Shown piece by piece: positions 55,029 to 64,000 of a stretch of 64,000 nt of DNA. Below the pieces are notes generated by a model, which saw only the letters and a program-made list of their open reading frames with translations, searched no databases and was not told where the DNA came from. Source of the DNA: Plasmodium brasilianum (Eukaryota > Apicomplexa > Aconoidasida > Haemosporida > Plasmodiidae); NCBI RefSeq assembly GCF_023973825.1, contig NC_090124.1:960501-1024500 (forward strand), in the 5' to 3' direction. Made by a program: the position numbers and the translations under genes. Position 1 is the stretch's first letter; each line of letters opens with the position of its first letter.

Positions 55029-57113
55029 ATGATGATTATTTGTGCATTTTTTCTTTATGTTATTCTTACGTACAGTGAAATAATATTGTGCTTTAAAATA
55101 AATAATATATATAACCAGAGTAGTTGGTTACTACATAACAAATATGTAAAAAAATATTCTCGAATTAAGAATAATTTGGACAATAATGTAATAAATCATA
55201 ATGTTAATATAAAAGAAAGTGTTGAAAGGAATATCAAATGTAAGATTGGTGTAGAAGTTCATGTACAGTTAAGTACTAAATACAAGGTATTTTGTAACTG
55301 TTTTAATATATCATCCTTATATAGAGAAAAAACATATGGAAAAAATAATATCGATTTGATAAACTTTTTAAATGAAAATATTTTTAAAAAAATTCAAAAA
55401 GGAAATGAAAAAAGGCACACTTCAAATGGAGAGTTAAAAAGGATTATGCAGGAACAAAACATTAATGTAGATGAGCCACATAAGAATGTAAAGAACCATG
55501 TAAATAATAATGCTAGTAATGAGGTTAGCAGTGCCGTTAGTAATGACTTTGGTAATGATGTTAGTAATAACAGTAGTATTACTAAGCCAAATAAACACAT
55601 TTGCAACATCTGCATTGGAGAAGTAGGCTCTCTGTGCATATTGAACACCTTTGCGTTGTTATTCACTTATTTAATTTGTATTATTCTGAATTGTAATTTA
55701 GCTACTTATATAACATTTGACAGGAAAATTTATAATTATTATGACTTACCAAAGGGGTATCAAATTACTCAGAAAGAAAAACCATTAGGAACAGAAGGTT
55801 ATATTTACGTGAATGAGAAAAAGTTTCTCGTTAAAAGCGTTCATTTAGAAGAAGATACTAGTAAATGTCTTCTATATACCAGTGGTACAAACACTTCGAA
55901 TAAAGAGTATGATAATGAAATTACTGGAAAAGAATCAATACTACAAACACCAGGTAATACAAATCAATCAGTTTACAACAATAATGTAAATTTAAATGAT
56001 AAGGACCTAGCTGGAAATAGTAGCGATAAGGGAGACCCGGATTTATCTAACAATTATAATGAAATAAATAATAGGAACAAAAAAGTTTTATTAGATTATA
56101 ACAGATGTGGAATACCGTTAGCCGAAATAGTTATAGAAAAGGATTATATGAGCGCTGATGATTGTATAAACTTGCTTAAGGAAATAAAAAAAAAAGTATG
56201 TTTACTTGGCGTATGTGTTGGTAATAAAGAAAATATAAGATCAGACATAAACATATCTTTTGAATATAACAACGTAAATTATAATAGAGTAGAAATTAAA
56301 AATATCAACAGTTTTAGAAAAATTCGAAATTGCATACAACATGAGAAAGAAAATTTTTTAAGAAGCATTACAGCTAATAATACAAGCTCAAGATGTCAAA
56401 ATGGTGTAAACAACATATATACCAAAAGTTACCTAGATAATACACAATACATTTTAAGAAAAAAGGAAGAGTACAATTACGTACACGAAATGAATATTCC
56501 TGAATATGTGCTTGGTAAAAACATTTTGAAATTATTAAAATTTTATGTGAATTATAAAATTAAAATATATGAGGATGAAATAAAATATAAATGGTCAAAG
56601 CAATATTTCCACGTATTTTTTAATGATCCTTTTTTATATAATTATTTTAATGAGTGCTTAAAATTTGAAGATGAAAAAAATGTTTCCAATTTCATAGTTA
56701 ACACATTGCTTGATGTGGTCAAAAAAAAAAATATACTATCAAAAAATATACAAATAAAACCAAAACATATTTGCTATCTTATTAATTATGCAACAAAAAA
56801 TAATTTAGATAACACATTTCTTAAAAATGTACTATTCAAATATATAGACGTGGGATTTGAAAAAGATAACCTTCTTGAAAATTTAAAAAATGTAAGTTTT
56901 CAAGAAATGCAAGATACACTAAAAAAATTAATTGATGAAAATATGAAATATTTAAAAATTGATGGTAATAAAAACGTCTTAAACGAACAAAATTTTAAAA
57001 ATAGAATTATAGGATTACTAAAAAATAAGATAAATCAAGAAAACTCTCTCTTAAGTGTGAATTACAAATTTGTGAGTACTTTCATTTTTGATTATATAAA
57101 AAAATCAGTGTAA
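55029..57113 (+). CDS. GatB: Glutamyl-tRNA(Gln) amidotransferase subunit B (GatB), apicoplast-targeted
   Basis: Together with GatA it converts Glu-tRNA(Gln) to Gln-tRNA(Gln); in Plasmodium this supports apicoplast translation. About 694 aa in a single exon. The ATG at 55029 starts a hydrophobic signal-type segment ('MMIICAFFLYVILTYSEIIL') followed by a Lys/Asn-rich stretch, the usual bipartite apicoplast leader. GatB motifs: 'KIGVEVHVQLSTKYKVFCNC', 'ICIGEVGSLCILN' (for the bacterial C-x-G-x-P-G), 'YYDLPKGYQITQ', 'GTEGYIYV', 'VHLEEDTSK', 'DYNRCGIPLAEIVIE' and 'RSDINISFE...RVEIKNINSFR'. The C-terminal helical/YqeY-like part is divergent. Two Asn-rich inserts interrupt the catalytic cradle, at about residues 110-190 and 285-355. 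A GatC gene is not seen here. Confidence 0.9.
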   Translation: MMIICAFFLYVILTYSEIILCFKINNIYNQSSWLLHNKYVKKYSRIKNNLDNNVINHNVNIKESVERNIKCKIGVEVHVQLSTKYKVFCNCFNISSLYREKTYGKNNIDLINFLNENIFKKIQKGNEKRHTSNGELKRIMQEQNINVDEPHKNVKNHVNNNASNEVSSAVSNDFGNDVSNNSSITKPNKHICNICIGEVGSLCILNTFALLFTYLICIILNCNLATYITFDRKIYNYYDLPKGYQITQKEKPLGTEGYIYVNEKKFLVKSVHLEEDTSKCLLYTSGTNTSNKEYDNEITGKESILQTPGNTNQSVYNNNVNLNDKDLAGNSSDKGDPDLSNNYNEINNRNKKVLLDYNRCGIPLAEIVIEKDYMSADDCINLLKEIKKKVCLLGVCVGNKENIRSDINISFEYNNVNYNRVEIKNINSFRKIRNCIQHEKENFLRSITANNTSSRCQNGVNNIYTKSYLDNTQYILRKKEEYNYVHEMNIPEYVLGKNILKLLKFYVNYKIKIYEDEIKYKWSKQYFHVFFNDPFLYNYFNECLKFEDEKNVSNFIVNTLLDVVKKKNILSKNIQIKPKHICYLINYATKNNLDNTFLKNVLFKYIDVGFEKDNLLENLKNVSFQEMQDTLKKLIDENMKYLKIDGNKNVLNEQNFKNRIIGLLKNKINQENSLLSVNYKFVSTFIFDYIKKSV

Positions 57114-57734
57114 AACTTGAATGTGTAATTTATTTTGCGTTATTCGTGCAGTCAAGAACCTCCACATCTCTCCGCTCAATTTTGCATTATTATGCGCATT
57201 ATTTTGTTCATTATTTTGTTCATTATTTTGTTCATTATTTTGTTCATTACTTTGTTCATTATTTTGTTCATTATTTAATTTATTACTTAATTCATTATTT
57301 AACTCATAATTTAATTTTTCTTCTTTTTTTTGTCTTGTGCTAAAGTTTGTATCCTTTCATTTGTTTTATATAATTCCAAAAAAGATATAACTTGGACGGA
57401 TAAACCCCAAAGTATACGCACACGTAAACTTGTACACACATATATATATATATATTTATGCAAGACAAAGCGAAACAAATTTTGTATTTCTTAATTTCTT
57501 TCTTTTCTTTTCTGTTTATTTTTTTTTTTTTTTTTGTTATAAATAGTAAAAATGCATAACAAATGACACTTTTTAAAATAACCATATTAGTTTGCACACA
57601 TATCTACTATATTTTAAAATCCAAAAAAAAAGAAGCAATATAATTCGAAATATTCTGTATACATTTCGATATGTTACCATGCGAGTGATTGAATAAACCT
57701 TTTTACAATCATTTTATTTTACATATATGAAGCT
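57114..57734. other. Convergent intergenic region with 12-bp repeat
   Basis: 621 bp between the 3' ends of GatB and the unknown minus-strand gene. It starts with a 12-bp tandem array and continues as AT-rich DNA. No gene seen. Confidence 0.5.
57184..57308. repeat. 12-bp tandem repeat (ttcattattttg), 3' of GatB
   Basis: About ten imperfect copies of 'ttcattattttg' begin roughly 70 bp after the GatB stop. The plus-strand reading as Leu-Phe-Cys-Ser or His-Tyr-Phe-Val strings is a by-product of the repeat. Confidence 0.82.
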
Positions 57735-59393
57735 TCAGAAAACAAAATTAAGTATATTTTTGTCTTCTCTATATACAATTTTTTTTATTCTTTTGGAATT
57801 TTCCTTGTCTTTATTTCTTAACAATGAATAAAAATAAAAATAAAAATTTGGGTTTATTTGTTCTGGCACACGTAAGTTTTCTTTCTTATTAAAATACAAA
57901 AAATAAAAGAGAAGAATATAATTTAAGTCTACCTTTAGCTCATCACTATTTAAGATAATATTTTGGTTATTTAAATAAATAAAATTGTTATTTTGAAAAA
58001 ATAATTTATTATTAAAATAAATATCTTTAAGAGCATATAAATTTGTTAGGTTAATATTCATAACATCAAAATAAAAGAAATTATTCATAAAAAAGACATT
58101 TTTAATTACATTGTAGATTAGGACAATGGGCATTGACACAAACAATTTCCCATTGAAATATATTTTTATAAGCTTAATACGTATATTGTTATTATGTGTA
58201 TGTCTATGTATACTCTTTTTTATAGTATTTTTATTAGCCGACTCATCTAAATTGACCACATTTTTACTTAAACAAAAATCACTTCCATCAGTTTTTTCAT
58301 CAAAGCATTTCCCAACTTGTGATAGGTAAATGAAATTGTTCACCTCCAACGTTTTCCTACTATTTTTTATTAACTCATCTGGTATATGAAACAGTTTATT
58401 GACGTCATATTTAATATAATATTTTATATAAAGAGAGTTAACGATATGAGAATTTTTTTTACGATCATAGTACCTTCTATTAAGTAATATAAGATTTATT
58501 ATGGCAATTTCTTTATTAATATTATTATTCCCTTTCACATACAGAATATTCCTGTATAAGTGATAAATTCCTTTTATCTTCTTATAAAAAGAAAAAATGT
58601 AAAACTTTTTATTATTTACATAAAATTTAAATATAAGCTCTTTACCCTTTACATTATTTATATAACATTTGTCCTTAATGCAAATTCCTAATTTTTTAAT
58701 AATCCTTTTTAAAATGAATTTAATTGAACATGTTTTTTTCTTCTTTATATCATGTGTAAAGCTTGCATTATTTTTATTACTCAAATATACTTTTTTATTT
58801 GGGGCACTGCTACTAATATTATGGCTAAAAATTGGGTTACTACATTGTCTTCGTTTCGTTGTTTTATCTTTTAATTTTCCCCTATTATACAGGTCAAAAT
58901 AATCGTGCATCTTAAATAACATATCCTTTTCATGCTTATTTCGTAATAAATATTCCTTAAAAAATAATGTGTAATCAAAAATTAAACTTTTATAATCAAT
59001 ATTTTTTTTTTTCGTATCCTTTATTTTAACGGATATGTTGTTACTATGTTTGTACAAAACAATTTTCTCCATCTGTAGTAGTAACTTAAGAATAGTTAGC
59101 ATATCTACTAAACTATAATTAAATAAATTATGAAAAAAAATTTTTTTTTTGGTATCTACCTTATATTCATTCAATTTATCTGGTGTCTTCTTGTCTAATA
59201 ATAAGCATTTCTCATTTTTTACTAGAGTAAATTGTTTCCTCATTCTTATTAAAGCTGTTTCTATAGTATAAAACGTTTTAATAGTAGTATATTTACCGAT
59301 GTTTAAAATATATATATACTTCTTTTTAGCACAGCAAATGGAATATTTTTCTAAATTAATCATCAAATAGATGATTAGCGGTAATAATAGCAT
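57735..59393 (-). CDS. Conserved-type Plasmodium protein of unknown function, 552 aa
   Basis: I do not recognise this protein. It is a single open frame with ATG at 59393 and TGA at 57735. The first ~20 residues ('MLLLPLIIYLMINLEKY') are hydrophobic and followed by basic residues, compatible with a signal anchor or organelle leader. The body is rich in Lys, Asn, Ile, Tyr and Phe, without tandem repeats and with few long homopolymers, which argues for a folded, constrained protein rather than a chance frame. Scattered basic stretches include 'KKKKTCSIKFILKRIIKKLG'. No catalytic or zinc motif is evident. It converges on GatB and is divergent from the DMAP1-like gene. Confidence 0.7.
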   Translation of the reverse strand: MLLLPLIIYLMINLEKYSICCAKKKYIYILNIGKYTTIKTFYTIETALIRMRKQFTLVKNEKCLLLDKKTPDKLNEYKVDTKKKIFFHNLFNYSLVDMLTILKLLLQMEKIVLYKHSNNISVKIKDTKKKNIDYKSLIFDYTLFFKEYLLRNKHEKDMLFKMHDYFDLYNRGKLKDKTTKRRQCSNPIFSHNISSSAPNKKVYLSNKNNASFTHDIKKKKTCSIKFILKRIIKKLGICIKDKCYINNVKGKELIFKFYVNNKKFYIFSFYKKIKGIYHLYRNILYVKGNNNINKEIAIINLILLNRRYYDRKKNSHIVNSLYIKYYIKYDVNKLFHIPDELIKNSRKTLEVNNFIYLSQVGKCFDEKTDGSDFCLSKNVVNLDESANKNTIKKSIHRHTHNNNIRIKLIKIYFNGKLFVSMPIVLIYNVIKNVFFMNNFFYFDVMNINLTNLYALKDIYFNNKLFFQNNNFIYLNNQNIILNSDELKVDLNYILLFYFLYFNKKENLRVPEQINPNFYFYFYSLLRNKDKENSKRIKKIVYREDKNILNFVF

Positions 59394-59848
59394 CTTCTCA
59401 TGATGTTCTTTTTTTTACATTTTATTCTTCTAAATATATCAAAATATGAATTTACGTCTCTTTGTCATTCTTCATTCATCCCATTTTTAAATTGTGTATG
59501 CATATATATGTATGCTTTTTTTTTATTTTTTTTTTGTTTTCCCTCTATTGTGCTTTTGTAAAAGTTACGCTCTTAACATATTCTGCTTTTAGCATCATTA
59601 TTATATAGAAATATGCAAGTTTTTAAGAATACGAAGATATTAGTTGCATTATGATAGTTTTTACACTTGATATAAATTTTTTTTTTTTGAATGATTATAT
59701 AATTACTAAAAAAAAAAAAAATCATTCACCTATGAAAGTATAATAAGAGCAAAAATCTCAACTATCTTTGCTTTATATATTTTCTTTAATTTATTTTTTT
59801 TGTACATAATAATAAATTAATATCATATTCATTCGCAAAGAACGGTTG

Positions 59849-59899
<51 letters not shown>

Positions 59900-60433
59900 T
59901 TTTTTTTTTCATCATTTATCAATGCATATATGATATTGTTAACTTTTGAAGAAAAAAACCGAACAAATGCAATTACCCCCATGGCGAATAAAAAAAAAAA
60001 AAAAAAAAATACGTATATGTATGAACTAATGTACATATATTACTCACATGTATGTATATACATATATTTATATACGAATATTCATTTAAATACTTGTTTG
60101 GTAATTTTTGCAAATAAAGGTGAAAAGTTCCTTTTTAAGGGTTAGTATGAGTTAGAATAGAATTAGAAACATGGATAACATAAATTCACAAATATAGCTA
60201 TATGTACGCACATCTCCAACGTATTTTTTCTTCTTCACATGTATGTATGTATATGTATGTAGTTAGCGATTCAGTTGTTCTTACAGTTGTGCATAGTAAT
60301 TATTAATTTAGTTATTATTTTACTTTTTTATTTTGTAATATAATAAGTAAAAAAGCATCACTCAGTATTTAGATATCTAGCAATTTTTTTTTTTTTTTTT
60401 TTTTATATAACTTTACAATCTTAATTATCGAAA
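59394..60433. promoter_or_regulatory. Divergent promoter region, unknown gene and DMAP1-like gene
   Basis: About 1.0 kb shared 5' region. It contains a 49-T homopolymer at 59850-59898 and another poly(T) of about 21 just upstream of the DMAP1-like ATG (60383-60404). Reading frames across the poly(T)/poly(A) runs are artefacts. Confidence 0.5.
59850..59909. repeat. Poly(T) tract, 49 T then G then 10 T
   Basis: Longest homopolymer in the window, in the divergent gap upstream of the DMAP1-like gene. Its length is likely to vary between isolates and between sequencing methods. Confidence 0.9.
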
Positions 60434-62270
60434 ATGAGTCATATATATGATATGCTCGGTATTAGTATTGACAAAATAAAGAATAAAAAAAAACAGAAAG
60501 AAAAAAAAAGCAAAAAAGAATTAAATTTTTTAAAAGAAAACGACAATCTGTTTTCGCTTCCAACCTCGTCTAAAACTATAAACGTAAAATTGCGAGAGTA
60601 TACATATGTATGATATTATGTATGGATGTAGTTACGTGCTCATGTATGCGCATATGTGTACCCTTAAATAAGTTATAGCATATAAATATATATATATGTG
60701 TGTTCTTGTTTAAATAAATCGAAGCTTTTTTCGCAAGAACAGTTCTTTATTTGTTAATTTCTTTTTTTTATCACTCCATTTTGTCAGTTAAACAACAAAA
60801 ATGTTAGTGTATGGAGACTAGTTAAATTTAGGAATAAGTGTAGGTATGATGACTTAATATTAAAAAAATGGAAAAAGATTGGCTATAAAAATGAAAAAAA
60901 ATCGTTTGATGAGAATGATATAGAGGATGATTATACCTTTGAAAGATTTAATAAAAAAATAAATATAATAAAATATAATGATGAATTTTATAACAAAGAA
61001 ATACAAAATATGAATTTAAAATGGACCAAGGAAGAGACTGATTATCTATTTAATTTATGTGAAAAATATGAATGTCATTTCATTATTATACATGATGTAT
61101 ATGATAAAAAATATATGAGAAGCATTGAAGAAATAAAAGACAGATTTTATAGCGTATCTAAGAAAGTTATTGAAGATATATTTGATCAAAAAATTAAACT
61201 AGAGGAATCGAAAAAAATAAAAAATAATAGTGATGTACTAAAATTAAAAGAAGGAAAGGCAAAACACCCACTAGTAAAATTTACGTACAATATGGAAGCA
61301 GATATAGAAAGAAAAAATTTAATTCACAAAACATACACAGTGTCTAAAAAAAATATAATGTTAGAAGAGATGACCATTGAAAATATTAAGAAATTTGAAA
61401 ACAAAATTAAACATGAACTGAAAAAAGCTTCAGATATGAAAAAACTAAAAAAGAAATTTGAGCTGACCAGTGATGAAATTGTGCCGGTAAGAAAAAAGAA
61501 AAGCTCTGCATAGATTTTTCCAAGTGTTTATTTTTCGAGATTCTTTTTTTTTTTTTTTTTTGGTACATGTTTGTTTTCCTGACTTTTTTACATCTTTTCA
61601 TTTTGTTGTGTTTTACTCGTAGATCAACAAGTTACCCGATGATGATAGAGAAGATAAACACATTTACAGCGCAAGATATTTTTTCCAAAAACTTAAAATA
61701 GATATATCTTATTTTGATAAATTAGATACCTATTTAAAAGAAAACAATATAGAGAAACCAACAATTTACACGGAAAATATTTGCTTTTTATATGGGTATA
61801 ACGGATATATTATTATACATAAGTATAGATAAATGTAGTTTTTTTTTTTTTTTCTTTATATAAATTTGTTCATTGTTCATTGTTCATTGTTCATTGTTCA
61901 TTGTTCATTGTTCATTGTTTGCTGTTCGCTCTTCTTTCACTGTCACCATCCCCTTTTTTTTTTCCTCATTACAGCGTATTAAGAACTGATGTGGCTATAC
62001 TGCTGAACGTGCGGAAAAAGATTGAAAAATTGAAACAAGTAAAAGGACAGCAAAAAATTAAAATTTGTGTGTGTGTATTTCGACAATTTGAATTTTATTC
62101 TTGCACCGTGTATTTGTATTAGTTCCATGTATTAAAACATCATTAATTGTTTTCCACTTACGAGCGCACGTCCACACACACTTCTTATTTTTTAACAGGA
62201 ACGAGAGTACTGGAAAAATCAATTAAACATTTTAGAAGAAGAATATTTAAAAAAAAAGAATGAATTATGA
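60434..62270 (+). CDS. DMAP1: DMAP1/SWC4-like chromatin complex subunit, five exons
   Basis: DMAP1/Swc4 proteins belong to NuA4 histone acetyltransferase and SWR1-type H2A.Z-exchange complexes. Exons: 60434-60583, 60788-61486, 61623-61795, 61975-62038 and 62199-62270, all with GT..AG introns and consistent phases (0, 0, 2, 0). About 385 aa. Exon 1 starts 'MSHIYDMLGISIDKI', as DMAP1 homologues do ('DI..IL.I'). Exon 2 carries 'FRNKCRYDDLILKKWKK' and the SANT/Myb-like core 'LKWTKEETDYLFNLCEKYEC'-'HFIIIHDVYDKKYM', then 'SIEEIKDRFYSVSKKV', a close match to the family signature. Exon 3 reads 'SARYFFQKLKIDISYFDKL'. Exons 4-5 hold the C-terminal coiled coil ('VRKKIEKLKQ', 'EEEYLKKKNEL'). Confidence 0.88.
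61866..61914. repeat. 7-bp tandem repeat (ttgttca) inside DMAP1-like intron 3
   Basis: Seven perfect copies of 'ttgttca' in the 179-bp intron 61796-61974, followed by decayed copies (ttgtttgctgttcgctc). The open frame across it is not coding, because the flanking exons splice in frame around it. Confidence 0.88.
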
Positions 62271-63123
62271 CGTGCTTCAAGAATTAACATATATTATGCA
62301 AAATGTGGCCATAAATACATGATTTTTTTTTTATTTTTGTATATAGATTTTTTTATGTTCAAGATGATATAACAAATATTTATATATATATATATATATA
62401 TATATGAAACCTTCAAGCTAAGAAAGGTGAAAGGATGTACACACTAATACGTGGATACATGCATACTTGTTATTGTTTTGTTTCATGCTTACATGGCAAC
62501 TACAGCTAACGGTTAATATTTAAAAAAAAAAAAAAATAATTAAAAAAAAGGTAAAGAAGAAGAAAAAAAAAAAACATTTTAAAAATGGAAGAATAAAAAT
62601 TTTACCTCAAAAAAGCCGAAAGGAAATAAAAATGTACAAAAAAAATAAAATAAATAAAATAAATAAATAATTGTAAATAATAACTTGAAATAATAATTAT
62701 AATACATAAATAAAAAAAAAAAGTACATGCATAATAAGATAGCAAAATATATTTTATATGTAAAAAGTGAAAATAAAGAATTTCCAATAAAAAAGGGCAA
62801 AAAAAAAACATTTATAACAGCAAATAGCTAGTTACAGGAAAAGGGATGTAAAGCGAAAATCGTAGCTAACATTCTGGCGTGACATAAGCAAAAAGGCAAA
62901 TATCAAAAAAAAAAAAAAATAAGCCTTAGCATACACACGTATAAATGTGTACACATGTATAAGTAAATTAATTTGAGGGAAAGAACGCAAGGTTAACATA
63001 TCTTAGTTCAAATTATATGATCCTTAAAGGTGTACGTTAAAACTGAATTAAGATTTAAATTCAGAAGATAAAATTTAAGAATTATAAGAGTGAACTAAGA
63101 TACGATTTTTTTGTATCCGTATA
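62271..63123. promoter_or_regulatory. Intergenic, 3' of the DMAP1-like gene and promoter side of the Hus1-like gene
   Basis: About 850 bp, AT-rich, with (TA)n at 62380-62404 and poly(A) runs. Two TAGCTA motifs lie at 62825-62830 and 62863-62868, about 0.3 kb before the Hus1-like ATG. Minus-strand frames here are Phe/Tyr strings read from poly(A) DNA and are not called. Confidence 0.5.
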
Positions 63124-64000
63124 ATGAAATTGCATGCAGAATTCAAACAAGAAAGCATAGACGACTTTTCCTATATTTTAAGGGGTCTCAAAGAATTTTC
63201 CTCGTTTGCTATAGAGAATACTTTTCTTTGTTTTAAATTTTCTGAAAAATATTTATATATATTTGGTAATGAAAAGAAACATGTGGAAATATTTATAAAA
63301 ATTAGTATGAACGATTTATTTTATGAAAATTTTATTTTAAAAAGTAATTCTAATAATGAAATAATTATATTAGTATATATTTTTCAAATATATGACATTT
63401 TTAAGAATATTTCTAAAAATACTAAAATTACTGTTGATTTATTTGAAAAAAATGGAATATGCATACTACTATTCAAACATCATTGTAACGTAACTGATGC
63501 TTTTAAAAAGTATGAGTGTGGTATAGAGATTATTAACCCTTCATTAACCAAATTTCCAAATATAAAAATGAACAAATATTCCTTATATATTAATTGCAAA
63601 CTAAAGAAATGCTGTAGAATATTAAACACGTATTCTAAATTCTATTCAGATAAAGTAGAGCTAAACTTTGAAATTACCAAGAAAAATTGTGATCTTATTT
63701 TTCTTATGGATTCTGTAACAACAAAAAATACGACTACACTAAAAAATAATTATGTTTTAAAAAATGTTATAAACAAAAAAAGGAATTACGAAAAAAAAAA
63801 CAAAAGTAATGAAAACCCAGATTTAAGAAAAGTTATTTATATTAAAACCTTTACAAAAGCGTTAAATATACTTAATGAATGTAGAAATAATAAAGATGAT
63901 GTTGGTATATTTAAAATTATTGTGCCATATAATAAATGTTGGTTTGCCTTAAAATTAGGTCAATTTGAATCTTCAGGAAATTGGAAAGTCCTTATTGTTA
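63124..64000 (+). CDS. HUS1: Hus1-like checkpoint clamp protein, 3' end beyond window
   Basis: Open from the ATG at 63124 to the right edge (292 codons) with no stop. Hus1 is one ring subunit of the 9-1-1 DNA-damage clamp (PCNA fold). Family-like features: the start 'MKLHAEFKQESIDDF' (Hus1 begins MKF/MRF-x-A), 'VEIFIKISMNDLFYENFILK' followed by 'NNEIIILV' (the equivalent of W-x-x-I-x-x-x-x-L-F and N-x-I-x-L-x-V), 'KITVDLFEKNG', 'MNKYSLYINCKLKKCCRIL', and late 'DLRKVIYIKTFTKAL' (compare D-I-R-K-x-x-x-F and K-A in human HUS1). A Lys/Asn insert separates the two clamp halves. The match is by pattern only; another PCNA-fold subunit (Rad1 or Rad9) is the alternative. Confidence 0.58.
   Translation, partial: MKLHAEFKQESIDDFSYILRGLKEFSSFAIENTFLCFKFSEKYLYIFGNEKKHVEIFIKISMNDLFYENFILKSNSNNEIIILVYIFQIYDIFKNISKNTKITVDLFEKNGICILLFKHHCNVTDAFKKYECGIEIINPSLTKFPNIKMNKYSLYINCKLKKCCRILNTYSKFYSDKVELNFEITKKNCDLIFLMDSVTTKNTTTLKNNYVLKNVINKKRNYEKKNKSNENPDLRKVIYIKTFTKALNILNECRNNKDDVGIFKIIVPYNKCWFALKLGQFESSGNWKVLIV

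Noticed and set aside
59791..60145. Frames with poly-Lys or poly-Phe on both strands
   Set aside because: They come from the long poly(T) and poly(A) tracts.
61866..61914. Coding continuation across DMAP1-like intron 3
   Set aside because: The 7-bp repeat lies in an intron with good GT..AG ends, and splicing restores the family sequence.

Overview
The window looks like nuclear DNA of a malaria parasite (Plasmodium). The base composition is very AT-rich. Intergenic DNA is full of poly(A)/poly(T) and (TA)n runs. Proteins carry long Asn/Lys low-complexity inserts, introns are short with GT..AG ends and T-rich acceptors, and genes sit several kb apart on both strands. From memory, the gene order (SET1, an Rrp7-like gene, AAT1, an RNA-binding protein, phospholipase PL, an ER DnaJ, NAPRT, an acetyltransferase, a RAP protein, GatB) matches a conserved block near the end of P. 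falciparum chromosome 6. Codon use is AT-rich, but many coding stretches hold more G and C than I expect of P. falciparum, so a P. malariae- or P. ovale-like species is my guess. I cannot fix the species from sequence alone.

Layout. Positions 1-22181 (minus) hold the giant SET1/trithorax-like histone H3K4 methyltransferase. It has PHD fingers, a bromodomain, an extended PHD, FYRN and FYRC, and a SET domain in three small exons that runs off the left edge. Its reading frame is broken inside a poly-Asn tract near 17.24-17.36 kb. Next come a two-exon Rrp7-like ribosome biogenesis gene (minus, 24416-25483), the amino acid transporter AAT1 (plus, two exons, 27019-29281), a SECp43-like protein with two RRMs (minus, 30598-32694) and the secreted LCAT-like phospholipase PL (minus, 35318-37381). 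A 4.6-kb divergent gap follows, then an ERdj3-like DnaJ (plus, 41954-43093), nicotinate phosphoribosyltransferase (plus, 45105-47129), a GNAT acetyltransferase (plus, 48481-49353), a RAP-domain protein with two small 3' exons (minus, 49942-54077), apicoplast GatB (plus, 55029-57113), a protein I do not recognise (minus, 57735-59393), a five-exon DMAP1/SWC4 homologue (plus, 60434-62270) and the 5' part of a Hus1-like checkpoint clamp gene (plus, from 63124, cut by the right edge).

The genes do not form an operon. They are independent housekeeping units: chromatin (SET1, DMAP1), genome integrity (Hus1-like), ribosome and RNA biology (Rrp7-like, SECp43-like, RAP), organelle translation (GatB), NAD salvage (NAPRT), ER folding (DnaJ), transport (AAT1) and host-membrane lysis (PL). 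Several coding exons were found only by reading splice sites: the SET1 3' exons, Rrp7 exon 1, AAT1 exon 2, RAP exons 2-3 and DMAP1 exons 1 and 3-5. I found no mobile elements, CRISPR arrays, tRNA or rRNA genes. The most unusual non-coding structures are a 12-bp minisatellite that repeats TAGCTA about 15 times upstream of the SECp43-like gene and a 23-bp tandem array upstream of the DnaJ gene.
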